Shown here piece by piece: positions 45,607-58,481 of a DNA stretch of 64,000 nucleotides. The translations under genes and the position numbers were made by a program. The notes beneath the pieces were generated by a model. It was not told where the DNA came from. It saw nothing but the letters and a program-made list of their open reading frames with translations, and ran no database searches. The stretch spans positions 868,001 through 932,000 of the forward strand of contig JAYEVF010000031.1 of NCBI GenBank assembly GCA_036346355.1, written 5' to 3'. This stretch comes from Rhipidocladum racemiflorum (lineage: Eukaryota > Streptophyta > Magnoliopsida > Poales > Poaceae). Every line of letters starts with the position of its first letter. The first letter of the stretch is position 1.

Positions 45607-46518
45607 TCAATTAAACGAGTACATCCTCGCGTAGCTTAGGAAATTTCATAACTTCTTCTATGTATATGGAAAGACTGATTCGGACTCTAAAGTGGTTTAA
45701 TCTACAGAATACCGTGATCTGTTCCAATCACGTCACAGATTTTAACACTTTCGGTAAAACAGTCATAACATTCAAACGGCTGATCGGAATTGGACGTTCT
45801 TTATACCCACGGAAAGATATTGAAATTACCTACAACTTCTTCAACAGGCGGCCGTCCAAATTCGGAATCTAAATTGGCGAAAAACCAAACCCAGTCATTG
45901 CTCATGTTTGTCAAAGCAGAGAACATGACAACTTCTAGATTTCATCTAATCTACTCAATTCCAGCACCACCAATTGATCTAAAAACATGATAATGATCAT
46001 TATAACAGTACCTAGCCCAACCCCAAGGAGTCCCATGGCCATACCTTCGCCCGACGCACGAAAACCCAATAGATCTCCTCCCGGATCGCTCCTCGCTGCT
46101 CGCTCCAATGGACGGATCTTCGAGGTGCAGGGGTGGAGAGGATACCCTAGGGCAGCAAGGGGTGGAGGAGAGGTGGTGGAGAGGTGGGGAGCCAAGGGGG
46201 CAAAGGGGGGGCGCACGGCCAAAAGGGAGAGGGAGGGGTGGGGCGGCTATGGCAGAAAGGGGGGGTGTGGGGGCGCAATAAGGGGCTGGGGAAGCCCCTC
46301 TTACCAGCCCCAAACAGGATTCCTAATCCTAAATTGACTCATACTCCATCCCACCAAAGACCACAACCCCTTCTTTTAGGCCCAAACTCCCCCGGAAACG
46401 GCCCGGAAACGCAATTAAACCTCATACCATATGGTTTTAACCTCCAATACCATATTTCATAATGTTTTTAACCTCATCATGCACATTAAATAAGGTTACG
46501 ACACTCCGTGGTGTCACA
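45607..46518 (-). repeat. 3' LTR of element L3, right part
   Basis: Continues the L3 LTR after S2 and ends CCGTGGTGTCACA at 46518. The next bases (TTCTTGCCCCTTCAACAGG) are the polypurine region, with the GATTCGA-CC-TCGAATC inverted repeat at 46537-46552. Confidence 0.9.
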
Positions 46519-47103
46519 TTCTTGCCCCTTCAACAGGATTCGACCTCGAATCTAAAAGCGCATAAAGCGCAACCCCAAAGAAACCGAAGATAGCTAGGTT
46601 GCACATCACATACCTGAGGCGAAAAGATTGAGATACTTCTCGCGCATGCGAGACTCCAGCTCCCAAGTCGCCTCTCTCTCGGTCTGATGTGACCACAAGA
46701 CTTTGACAAACTTGAGCGTCCTGTTCTTCATCACTCGCTCCGAAGTCCCCAGAATTTTCACAGGACGGGACTCGAAGGTAAGGTCCTGCTTAATCGCTAA
46801 TGGTTCCAACAGAACCACCAACTCCGGATCATGCAAGTATTTCCTCAACATCGAGACATGGAACACATTGTGCACACCTTGCATAGACTCCGGTAGCTCG
46901 AGCGATAGGCCGACTTACCAACTCGAGGCGATGATAGGAAATGGCCCAACATACCTCGGTGAGTTTTCCCTTGGTGCCAAATCGAACCACACCCTTGGTG
47001 GGAGATACTCGCAAAATGCGCTATCACCCACCTCAAACTCCAAATCTACGCCTCCTAACATCGGCATAAGCTTTTATATGTCGACTCTGCTATTTGCAAG
47101 AAG
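46519..47103 (-). pseudogene. Gypsy integrase C-terminus with chromodomain (element L3)
   Basis: Minus-strand translation, right to left: VDLEFEVGDSAF, VRFGTKGKLT, YVGPFPIIAS, then in the frame 46884-46606 GVHNVFHVSMLRKYLHDP, LTFESRPVKILGTSERV and VKVLWSHQTEREATWELES. These are the integrase tail and the chromodomain of a chromovirus-type gypsy polyprotein. Several frame changes occur before 46884. The upstream part (rest of pol and gag) is cut off by insertion of L4 at 47104 and lies outside the window. This is the only coding copy seen with the LTR type of the non-coding elements. The chromodomain probably directs integration to marked chromatin. Confidence 0.85.
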
Positions 47104-49452
47104 TGTAACACCCCAGCATCTAGTATGCCTGAATGCTACCAAACATAGACTAAACAACATCTAAATACCACAAATTAACATAAATTATAGCAAAGGAGCA
47201 AATGCTAAAACCAAAAATTTAAGACATCTCCTTTGTTTCTCATGCTTCGAAGCAACAACAATAGTAAGACAAGATATAGCTTGGTAAATGACAACTAAAA
47301 CAGCAATAACAATTGATATGGTAACACTTATATCTACAAACAGCGAATTCAACCATTTCACCAATTATAGTGAAGCAAAAGATGAACTTAAGCTCAAGAC
47401 CAAGCCGAGCATCAAGTTTCATGGCACAAATCTTATTATCATGTCTCCAAGTGATTAAACATAGACTATGAATGTGGAGCTACGTGTAGAAGTGTAGCTA
47501 AACCCCTTTCCCGCATGCCGATCTCAAAGTACCTAAAAACAACATAAAACACAAGCGTGAGTTCATCACTCAGCAAGTATATTGCAATGGGCCAAAAAAA
47601 CAATTCAATGTAACATCACTACATACCATGCTCAACTTCATGGTCAAGTCATAATCTCATATTCAACATCATATTCATGTCTCAAAATCATTGTTCACAT
47701 ATCATCATCATCATCATGTATGCAATGCGATGCAATGCAATGCTCATATCTCCTGGAAGCTTATAACGGTATAGCTGAGTGCACACCCGTCGGCGTGCAC
47801 CCTCTCCCCCCTTCCGCCCGGCGTAGATGGAGGTGCCTACTCCTCGCTTCCATTCACCACGTGGATGGAATCACGATGTAGGTCTTACTCAATGGCGTTA
47901 GGACTAGTCATAACTTTCTCACCGACCTTACCGGACTAGTTATGACTTTCTCACCGCCCTCGCCATGTCTCATGCCATGAATGCAAAGATGCCAACATCA
48001 TAAAATAATTTGCACATTTACTTAAACCAATCATAGCATAGAATCATAATGGATCATTTTCATCATACCAATAGCAAGCATTAAAGCATGGCATGTTATC
48101 GCATCATAAATTCAATTTCAACTCATCAAAACTAGCGATCTACAACTCGCTACCCATTCCAATACACTTGCCTTAACCTCCGGCGACGGATGATGAGAAG
48201 TAGTGGGCACTCCCAGGGTCACACCACCTGCACATAGGCATCACACACTCACAAACATGCCAACAAAACATTACACAACATTCATCTAACCCGACTTCGC
48301 ACCTTACTTGCAAAACCCAAAAACAGAGGCTCTGTCCCGCCGGGACAGCAGACTTCCAATGGCCATAACTTTAGTTCTAAGACTCCAAATCAATTAAACG
48401 AGTAAATCCCCGCGTAGCTTAGGAAATTTCCCAACTTTTTCTAGTTATAGGGAAAGACTTATTCGGACTCTAAAGTTGTTTAATGTACAAAATACCGTGA
48501 TCTTTTCCAATCACGTCACAGATTTTAACACGCTCGGTAACACAGTCATAACTTTCAAACGGCTGATTGGAATTTAACGTTCTTTATGTCCACGGAAAGA
48601 TAATTAAATTACCTACAACTTCTTCAACGTCCGTATGACCAGATTCGGAATCTAAATTGGCGAAAAACTAAACCCTAGGTCGACTGCTCATGTTGTCCAA
48701 AACAGAGAACGTGGCAACATCTAGATCTAATCCAATATACTCAATTCCAGCACCACCAATTGATCTAAAAACATGATATTCACCCTTAGAACAGATCCTA
48801 GACCAACCCCAAGGATTCCCATGGCCATACCTTCGCCCGACGACCGAAAACCCAACGGTTCTCCTCCCGGTTCGCGCGATCTCCTTCCTCGCTTCAAATC
48901 CACCGGATCTCCTCGTCACGGAGCGCTCCAATGGACGGATCTTCTAGGTGTTGAGGTGGAGAACTCCCCTAGGGGCAGCAAGGGAGGTGGATAGGGGAGG
49001 AGAGGGGTGGTGGCGCCATGGGGGATGATGGAGAGGAAGGGGAAGGGTGGAGGCGCATGGGGGGCTAGGGGGTGGCGGCTAGGGTTGGGAGAGGAAGTTT
49101 GGGGTGCACCAAGGGGTGGGGGCCAGATTTGGCTGCCCAAAAGTCCCCCCCCCTTGGGCCCACACCCTTCCACCAGAGGCCCAACTCAACCCCCAAGGCC
49201 CAAAGTCCCCCGGAGAGGCCCAAACACCCGAAAACGGCCCAAAAACACGCTATAAACGGCATAACGTAAAGTTTTAACCTCCATTTACATATTTTATAAT
49301 GTTTTGACCTCAACATCCACATTTTATAAGATTATGACACTCAGGTAGGGTCACATCACTTTATAAGGCCCAAAAGCGAGTAAACCTCAAGCCATAAGGT
49401 TTTATTCTCTAATTTCACATTTTAAAATGTCACACCATACCGTAGTGTCACA
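47104..49452 (-). repeat. 3' LTR of element L4 (2.35 kb)
   Basis: Starts TGTAACACCCCAGC and ends CGTAGTGTCACA before a C-run (polypurine tract on the minus strand). The end is partly duplicated: a first terminus-like GGGTCACA at 49355 is followed by a second, diverged copy of the last ~100 bp up to 49452. It inserted into L3's integrase coding sequence. Hairpin series 47762-47947. CTGTCCCGCCGGGACAG near 48331. Confidence 0.9.
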
Positions 49453-52400
49453 TTGTCCCCCCTTCAGCGAGGATTAGACCTCGAATCCGAAGGGCCATAA
49501 AATCAACAACAAAGTCCCCAAGGGACAATAGGCTTCTCTGCAGCACAAAACATTCGCTGCTTGACTAAAACCGGAAGAAGCGACAAGCGAGTTCCCAAAA
49601 CCAACACTTAGCGAAAAAGTGTTGATCTAGCTCAAATAAGGGCAACCGCTCACAGTTCGACCTTCACTTCCATTCCCAAACAGAATCTGCGTTTCAACCA
49701 CAAAGGGCTTCAACAACCCAAAACGCTCGAATCCTCACGACAAACACTTCATACTTCTATCACAACCAACATGACCACCACACTCCACTAAACTCAACAT
49801 GTCATAATCAAAGCAAGTCACAATTCCTTTAACGACCTCTCTACATTCCCGAAAATTTCCATCGAGGGGAATAACTCATTAAGGCACACTTGCCCTTCCG
49901 ATACACGATCATACTAACATTTCATTCCATCCTCTCCCATGCAAGACTCAAATCCAAGAACAACTAGTGAAGACAATTGCTCACGGCCAGGAGACAATTA
50001 TCACCGAACTACCATCAACTTCTCTTCCACCCATCGCTACTCTTAATAATGGTTAAACCCATACATCATCAACCTCCATCACAAACCACCCTTATACCAC
50101 TAAGGTTCTACACCTAGCCCCAAGCTAGGATCGTAAAACCTTACCAAACCACAATTGGTTCCTTTCTTAAGAGGGTCTCGCCCTCACACAAAAACACTTA
50201 GCTATCAAGCCCAAGTGTACACACGACAACTCAAACCCAAAGCGTTAACAACCATTTTGGAAAGAATTTGGCAACAACCAAGTCAAATCACAAAGGAAGC
50301 ATAAATCCCCTACACCACAACCAAAATACCATAATTTCTTCATTCTTTCTTTTCATACTAGAAAGAAATGGACATCTCGATTCATGACATGCATGCACAC
50401 TTTTCAAGAGCACTCCGGATTAGTCATATATCCTTATATGACTTTCTCACCGACCTGGCTCATTGACTCCTTTATGATTAAATATGCATAAACAATGTCT
50501 CGTTTTCCTTTTCATCATTCATTCTTCATGTAACAACAATACCGAATAATCATTCACCAAACGACTACTTTCTCGGTATCACAAGTTTGAAACACACATA
50601 ACATTCACGGCAACACCATTAACACAGCCAAAACACCACGTCGGGTTAGAACCCACCAACGATAGATAGATAAACTTGCAAAACATCGCATTTTAACCAA
50701 AATCAACATTTTGGAAAAGAACATCAAAATTTCAAGTCGAGCATCTGCTCCCACAACCGTCACAATTTTTTTTTTCCTCAAGGAGAGGGAAACTCATTTC
50801 AAAAAGGGAACACCTCACTAACAAAATCACTTTATAAAATATTCATAAAATCTACCTTTTTGAAGCACTCGCAAACATCACACACATTTTCCAAATAACT
50901 CCAACTTTAGCAAAAAAAGAGTTACAAATTAAACCTCAAGAGTATCCAACACAAACCACTATGTACATCTGCTTCCTTAAAAACTAATTCCAAAGATAAT
51001 TCAGGGTGAACACGAAGGAGCGCGATCCACTCAAAAACTTTTGGATGTGAACTCAAACTCACAACACGAACTAAACAACTTCGCCAAAACCAAAGGTCGA
51101 CACCAAACACTACGAGTTTTGGGGAACTCTGAAACTCAACGTAAGGAACACCTCCATCGAAAGCATTCAACCGAGATGGCAAACAACCAAACCAGTCCAA
51201 AAGGTTTTAAACACAAGCTCAGTATGAAACCCTATTCTTATCTTTTTAAACATTCAAATTACACTTTTTTTTACTCATTGAGAAACCCATCATAATTCAA
51301 CCAAAAGCTACATAACCAATATTCCTCTAGTTACCTTTCCCATCACTTATAAATAAAGTTCATGATGATTATCAAAAGACAACTAACCAATACTACCTCA
51401 TAAAGATCCCCATAGACCAACACATCATATAACAACGTATTCTCTATTTCAAACATGGCACTTCAACAGGTACTTGAGCATGATCAACCTACCAATTTTA
51501 TACAATCCATACGTCAATTTCTCGACAACAAAACTTACTCAATTCAATAAATGACTTCAACACATACATGTTATCTCTACAAGACAAAATTCGTGAGTAT
51601 GATTCTAGGATATACATTCAGCAAGAATAAAATCCTACATCATGTTAATTATCCATGGTCCACCCCATTACAACATGTTACAATAACCTCCATTTTTAAC
51701 AAGGATTTTCAACAATTAATCTAAGCAATTACCACCACTATTAAGTCATCAATATCAATAACTTGCATAATCATCAATCAACAACATTACCTTTAGCTAC
51801 CCTATACATAGGTTATAACAAAATTACCACCACACAACATACTCCAACTATTTAAAATAGATTGAATACTAGCATTAACACTGCTCTTAACAACATCATG
51901 AACAATAAGTCTTATGTCTTCTCAATTGATATCAATACTAGCATTGTATAGACACAACTGCATGCTTCCAAATATACTACTAGTTTGCAACAACATAAAT
52001 AGCAACTCTAATCAACTTCCAAATTAAAGCCACTAGTCAACATGATTAAATTCCTCTATTAACCCGTTAGATTAGAACATCTTTAAACAACCGGCAAGGT
52101 TTCTTTGATAGTATCATTAATTTACATCATCTTAATGTTCTTACTATGCATCAAGGTTTAAACTTTTCACATTAACGAGGATCGTAAGCACTTTTAAAGC
52201 AAGGCAATAGGTTCTAAGCATGTACATTAACCCATTCAATCATTCTCGCTAAGAGTAAACTTCAACACTAGTAGTCTATTTGTTTTCAAGCTAGAGATAA
52301 CAACCGCATTGAATTGTTTCAACTCACAAATTAACTTAACAATGCATCATCCCATAAACCACATTGGTATATGCTACATAACATGCTAAATAGCAATTCT

Positions 52401-53552
52401 TACTAGGGACAAACGATTTGATCAAAGACTACTTACTTTGTTTGCAGCATTTTAGTTTTAAAGCTCAACCCAAATTCATAAGGAAACTTGACTCTCAAAA
52501 TTGCAATAAGACCAGACCCAACTTGGTCATGCAAAGGAATTCTCCAAAACACTTTTAAATCTCAAAGACTCCCACAAGAGGACCAACTGATCAAATAAAC
52601 CTTTGCAAATAAAACCTTAACACCAAACCCCAATCTTTCACGAAACAAGAAGGGTTTTTAAATATGATTTCTTAAACTAGTAAAATAACGAAATCAAACA
52701 CCACTTACTCCTACAAAGCCACAGAACTTCAGCCCTAACAACCAGGTCTGGCATAACTCTGCAATAACTCCTTTAACCTCGGAGAAAGACAACCACAGGA
52801 TTAAATTGAATGCTTGTTCCCCGTAAAGCAATCAATAGGCATCAAAACTGGAAAGGTGCCCAAAAGAAGCGCTACACTAGACTCCTCTTCTTCGTCTTCA
52901 ACCAAGGAAGACAGAACCACACCCCGCAAACGACACAATCCGCGCATACCCAACATTTTTCATTTGATTCAAATCAACTAAAGCCAAGAAAAACAACGAA
53001 AACCGACCGTCAGAATGGCAAAGAACATACGAAGGAACCCACCACTAACTCTTCTTTTTGTCTCCAGTCAACTACCCGGTCTACGACACAAAGGGTAAGC
53101 ACTCTTCTCCTACAGGGGTCAATAGTTCTTCGGTGATGGCGCTAACCAGCCACACCGTCAAACCTCACCCTTATTACGAAATAAGAGAGGTGGCCGAAAC
53201 CCTTCGGCACCAAAACCCCACTTTATCACAACAACAAGAACAATTCAATCAAATCTCTCAATAACATGGCAACATACATTACCAACTTTAGCATTCAACA
53301 TCAAAGCTTAAATACAACATTTAAGCATAAACAACGATACCCATACCCTTTTCCTACTGTGCATCCATGTGTGTCAAATTTTAGATTAGTTATACCATTT
53401 TTGCAAGTTTTAATGTTGCTATCCTATGACAAAATTTTAGTTAAAACCTAAGCCATGTTTCTAAGTTATTTCACATCAAATTTTAGTTGTACCCTATAGC
53501 ATGATACAAAAAATACACATTCCAAGGACCTACAGCCCGCTCTGATACCAAC
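49453..53552 (-). mobile_element. Complete non-coding internal region of element L4
   Basis: 4.1 kb between the two LTRs of one element, with no frame resembling any retrotransposon protein. The polypurine tract is at the left and a perfect primer site GCTCTGATACCA (53539-53550; TGGTATCAGAGC on the minus strand) two bases before the 5' LTR. It carries the hairpin at 50422-50443 and the box GGTGATGGCGCTAACCAGCCACACCGTC near 53133, also present in N1 near 3862. It keeps cis signals but no genes, as in LARD elements. Confidence 0.85.
53539..53550 (-). other. Met-initiator tRNA primer-binding site of L4
   Basis: TGGTATCAGAGC on the minus strand, two bases from the 5' LTR end. The best-preserved primer site of the non-coding family in this window. 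Confidence 0.88.
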
Positions 53553-53894
53553 TGTAACACCCCAGCATCTAGTATGCCTGAATGCTACCAAACATAGACT
53601 AAACAACATCTAAATACCACAAATTAACATAAATTATAGCAAAGGAGCAAATGGTAAAACCAAAAATTTCGGCAGCATCTCCTTTGTTTCTCATGCTTCG
53701 AGGCAACAACAATAGTAAGATAAGATATAGCTTGGTAAATGACAACTAAAACAGCAATAACAATTAATATGGCAACACTTATATCTACAAACAGCGAATT
53801 CAACCATTTCACCAATTATAGTGAAGCAAAAGATGAACTTAAGCTCAAGACCAAGCCGAGCACCAAGTTTCATGGCACAAATCTTATTATCATG
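53553..53894 (-). repeat. 5' LTR of L4, truncated by L5
   Basis: 342 bp matching the start of 47104-49452 with about ten differences by eye. It is cut at ATCATG where element L5 begins. The remainder lies beyond the right edge. Confidence 0.9.
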
Positions 53895-56800
53895 TGTAAC
53901 ACCCCAAAATTTTGCTTTTCTTAAATTCATGTGTGATTTGGCACTTTGGTGAATTTTTGGAATTTTCTGGAATTTATTTGGATTTATTTGGAATTTATTT
54001 GAATTTATTCCATTTTGAAATAATTAAAGAATTTAATTTTGCAAATAAAATTTTGTTGGAAATATTTTATTTGAGTCCAAAATGTTCCAAAATATTTTCC
54101 ATAATTTTTCTGGAATTTTTCTGAGTATTTTGCTATTTTTAATGAATTAAATGAATTTAGGAATTATTTTAATTATTAAATCATTTGGAAAATGCGAATG
54201 GGTTTGCACTGTTCATCCGACCGAAGCCGCACCGAGTCGGACTCGAGTCCGACCCGAGCGGCCAGTCGGTCGAACCCAACCCTAACCCAAGTTGATTAGG
54301 CCGTCGGATCGAGATCAACGATCGGATTGGATCGCATCGGTTCGAGCCGAGGCCGAACCGGACCGATCGCGCCGTCGCGATCGTGGCCGTTAATCGCGCC
54401 ACGTGGGCGGTCGGCCGTCGTCGTCTCCGCCCGTCGGCCGGACTCATGCCCGCCGCGCCCGCGCCGTGGAAATTGGGTTTCCGTCTCGAAGCCGAGCAGA
54501 GGCTATTTAAAGCCGGAGTCACGCCCGAGTTGCCCTCCTCCGTCTTGCACCGTGTCCCGAGCCATCTCGCTGAGCCATCGCCGTTTGCCGTCTGAGCTCG
54601 CCGTAGTTGGAGGAGGTGTCCGCCGCGGTTTCTTGCGTCGTTTTCCGCCGCCGTCCGTCGTCTTCCGCCGAAGGAGCCCGAATCCGAGTCCCCGGCTTGA
54701 GGCGCACGAAGAGACCACCCACCGCCGGGCGTGCCGAACGCCCGTCGGTGTGGTCTTCGTTCTCAACGCCGGCGCCGGAGCTCGCCGTGGACATCGCAGA
54801 CCGCGAAGCTTCTCCACCGTCGGATCTTCATCACACGGTCGGTCGTCCACGTCACCCACGGTAAAGAATCACATGTTAATCTCGAGATCTAATCTCAACC
54901 GTTAGATCTAGATCCAGCGGCTTAGATTGAACCACGTTCATAGCAATAGGTGGATCTTGGCCGTCCGATCAAGATCGAGCGGTCGGTCGATGGAGTTGTT
55001 TTCCAAGCGCGTTAGCGAGATCTATCTGGGCGTTGATTTTCAAATCAGCGGCCGAGATGCGCCACGTGTCGGGAAGCCTGACCGTCGTGGTCGGCGCCGT
55101 CCGCAGCGTGCGTGTAATGGCCCGACACGCAGGCCAGCGTGTCGAGGGCCCACTGTCGGCCGGCCGTGGCCGTGGTAGAGCCCACGGTGGACCGGCGAGA
55201 CCGTGCACCGGGTCCGTGGACCCGAGGCCACGTGTCGTCACCCGATTGGTCCACGTGTCCCTGCTGACGCAATAAATGATTTTCCGAAAAAGAAAATGAT
55301 TTAATAATTCGGTTTAATAATTGATTTGAATTTCAAAACTTCAAGCGCTTATAACTTTTGCGTTTCAACTCCGCTTTGAGTGATTCAAATTTCTAAATTC
55401 GTATAAAATTGAGATCTACTTAAATATGAATTTTATTTAATTTTTGGACTAAAGTTTTTCTCTGTAAAATTATTTAATTGATTATTTAAACTTTAAATAA
55501 TCATAACTTTTTGCGTTTTAACTCCGAATTTGTGATTCCAGTTTCTAAAAATTCATAAAATTATGTTCTCTCTGTTTATGGATTTTATTTGGATGTTTGG
55601 ACACTTTTTGCATATTTTTATTTGTGTATTTGCTATTTGCACGCTTTACGAGTAGGCGTTGAAGTCTGGGAAGGATTCGAAGGAGAAGTATTGACTCGGG
55701 ATCAACTCAAGACCAAGAACAAGTACTTTTTGAAGGCAAGTTGTGCTTTGACCATGTTGATCCTATTTTGAAATCTATTTTGATTTAACCTATTGCATGC
55801 TAGTTCAATTAGAAAATACTTTATTCAAATATGGGGATTAGATAAATACCAATTTCTTTGTATGACACCTTGATTATTTAAGTATGTGCCATAACCCTTG
55901 TCACCTAGTTGTGGATTACTAGTTGGACATTATTAGATTGCCAACATGGGTTTTAGGCCGTTGTAGTATCTTTGCTTAGAGCACCTTTCGTGCTCATGAC
56001 ATGATTTTGGACAATCAAATGCTAATATTGACTTAATGATATATTGAACCTGTTTTGGAAAGGTATCATGTGATGTTGATGGCACGTGGTGCATGGTAAT
56101 CAAGCGGGGTTTGATAAATAGTTTTCGGCCGGGGCATGTGGCAAGAGTAATCAGGTGGGCGGTTGTGGCATTGGGGATGTTGATTTGGTTCTTGGGTAGT
56201 CTTGCCCTGGTCACCCTAAGGACTTAACCTTGCAAGCCTTTGAACTGGGTCTAACGTGCAACCACATGTTTGTAATGGGACGGACCTAGTTGACTAAGTT
56301 ACTAATAACGTGCACTGTGGGACCTCGGGAGGTCAACTACACCCTTTGTGTAAGTTATGCGGGGGGCGTCTGAAGTGAGGCAGTACCCATCTAGCAGTTG
56401 ATTGGCCTAGACTTCGCCTTAGCTAAGGAAGGGTTAGTGTGCAATAGCACCGAGGACCACTTGTATTGTTAGAAGTTTAGAAAGACTTTATTCACGGGAA
56501 CTTCGCCTTTGTGGTGTTTGGCGTATCTTGTGGGTAAAGTGCATAATCTCTGCGAGTGTAGAATCTATTCGAATAGCCAGTGTCCGTGGTATTGGACATC
56601 GCTCGGGAATTACTGATCAAGGGTTAGATTTTCTTAAAAATAACTTGGACTTGAAAGGTTGGGTTGGATTGACAATGATGTTAGAAATGTGGTTTAGGAT
56701 GGGAAAAATGTTTACTAAACTTCTTGAAAAGTTATTTATGCTTTACTTGTTTCTCTGCTTTCGAATCTACTTATACTACTTGTCAAATCTTGTTTCTTGC

Positions 56801-57260
56801 AAATATACCTTGAGCTATTCCTTTGTACCAAGCCATGCATATAGTATATTAGCTTTGCATTACATGCATGACTTCTTTGAGTACCAATTACTCACCCTTG
56901 CCACCCTACAACACGGTTGAAGAGGAGACTACACCCGCTTTGGAGGAGGAGCTCCAAGAGGATCCGTCTACTTAGGAAGCGAGCCCGATCGATTGCTGTG
57001 GTATCTTTGGATGGCGCCACGAAGTTATCTTATTTTCATTGCTACTATTTCTCTCTTAATAAGTTTACACTGTGAGGCGTATATTGTAACTTGACCATAA
57101 GGTTGAGTAACCGATTTGGTTATTTAAATAAAAGTACTTTATTAGTATCGAGTGGTATGATTGTGATATTTACCGATGTTAAGACTGTGTGCACTAGCGC
57201 GTTCCTGGACTAGTGTTGAATACACAGAGGGTCCGGATTTGCAAATTCGGGGTCCCGACA
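53895..57260 (+). repeat. 5' LTR of the Tekay/Del-like element L5 (3.37 kb)
   Basis: Starts TGTAACACCCCAAAATTTTGC and ends GGGGTCCCGACA, four bases before a Met-tRNA primer site. It matches the 3' LTR start (62940 onwards) with scattered differences. The A/T-rich first 300 bp is followed by a GC-rich promoter/leader with a TATA box at 54503-54511. Frames of up to 192 codons in the GC-rich part (54327-55275) lie in the LTR leader and are not supported as genes. Confidence 0.92.
54503..54511 (+). promoter_or_regulatory. TATA box of the L5 5' LTR
   Basis: CTATTTAAA in GCAGAGGCTATTTAAAGCC. The same context occurs in the 3' LTR at 63540-63548. It sits at the border from U3 to the GC-rich leader. 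Confidence 0.65.
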
Positions 57261-57264
57261 GAGG

Positions 57265-57277
57265 TGGTATCAGAGCC
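57265..57277 (+). other. Primer-binding site of L5
   Basis: TGGTATCAGAGCC, complementary to the 3' end of initiator Met-tRNA, four bases after the LTR. Confidence 0.9.
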
Positions 57278-57476
57278 ATACTGACCGTAGGCTCAACCCT
57301 AAGCTAGAATGGTCGTAGTGAGGATAAAACCTATTTTCTAAAGCTAAAAATTTGTCAAGACAAGAAATGACATCTCGACTTAACCCCTTCTCTCTTTTCT
57401 TGTCTCTTGCTGAATTTTTCCTTACCTTGTCACGATTTGAAAATTTCGAGTTCTTACGTAGGCACTCTTGTGACAG

Positions 57477-58188
57477 ATGGAGGAAGAGTTCAACTACGTT
57501 GATCTAGGAGTTGGTCACGCTGCAGAACTTTGGCATATGCTACAAACTCTCGGAGATTTTGAGAAGCACCAATACCAAGTGGAAGTGATTAGACAAGCGG
57601 GATTGATCAAGGCTTGTGACGTGAAGATTGAGGTACCTGCTAGGAAGAAGGGCCCAGGCAATCGCCCGATACACTGCACTGCCAGGAGGTCTACAATGCA
57701 GATGGGTATCCAAGAAGTATCACGACGAGCAATGCGGCACATTACCCGTATCTCGCTAGAGAGTTGGAAACACGGTGTTCCGTTATCACCAGCGCAGCAA
57801 TAACCTTCTTGACCCGGCGATTCGGGATGAGGATGCCATGGTTACCACAGTTGGCCCGATTTGTTGTCGCCAGGAGGATGTACTCGATGATACAAGAAAA
57901 GAGCTACGAAGGCCCGCAAGGAGATCACGGCGAGAGAAGAATAGATGGCGGGAAGCTCAAGAGTATGTGTCCCACCTTACGCAAAGGATTGGAGAGTTAG
58001 AGATGGCTTTATGCGGACAACCAGAGGCGATTACTCGAGCTACGAGCCGAGATCCGGAGGAGTCGGATCTCGATGAGGACACTTTGCTTCTTCGACTACC
58101 ACAGATGACCACGATTCTTTGGACATGGCAATCGTTTCGGCGCCTATGCCGCGACATCCGTACCAGGCCGTGGAGGTTTTCTCGATGA
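57477..58188 (+). pseudogene. Extra reading frame upstream of gag (element L5)
   Basis: Two frames joined by a one-base shift near 57778. The first (from ATG 57477) has MEEEFNYVDLGVGH, FEKHQYQVEV and VSRRAMRHITR. The second continues LLDPAIRDEDAM and a heptad-rich stretch WREAQEYVSHLTQRIGELEM that could form a coiled coil. It lies between the primer site and gag, so the element had an additional product or a long leader ORF. I recognise no enzymatic motif. Some grass gypsy elements are known to carry an ORF in this place; whether this is the same one cannot be checked here. Confidence 0.6.
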
Positions 58189-58481
58189 GTGAGCGTAGGT
58201 TCTATAGTGAGACTCCTTCACTGAGTCGCGTCATAGAAAAAAGAGTCACCCTTTAGGCGTTAGACTCCAGTGATAGTTCAATTTGGATTTTCCTTGTTTG
58301 CTGAGTGTGCAGTATGTGTTGCAAGGCCCTTAGGCATTGTAAGCAACCATACCAAGTTATTAATATCATTAGTTAATAAAGTTGGACCTTAAAGTTACAC
58401 CTTTCGCCCCGCATAAGTTCCATATTACTTGTCTATTCTTGATTCCCCCTTATCTCTAAAACTTAGAACAAATCGGCCAGG

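Noticed and set aside
54327..55275. GC-rich frames of 80-192 codons as a gene
   Set aside because: They are in the L5 LTR leader. The equivalent frames in the 3' LTR (63195-63932) differ in length and phase because of indels, so coding is not conserved.
57265..57277. Fragment of a tRNA gene
   Set aside because: Only the 13 bases complementary to a tRNA 3' end are present, next to an LTR: a primer-binding site. The same applies to 53539-53550 and 10269-10280.
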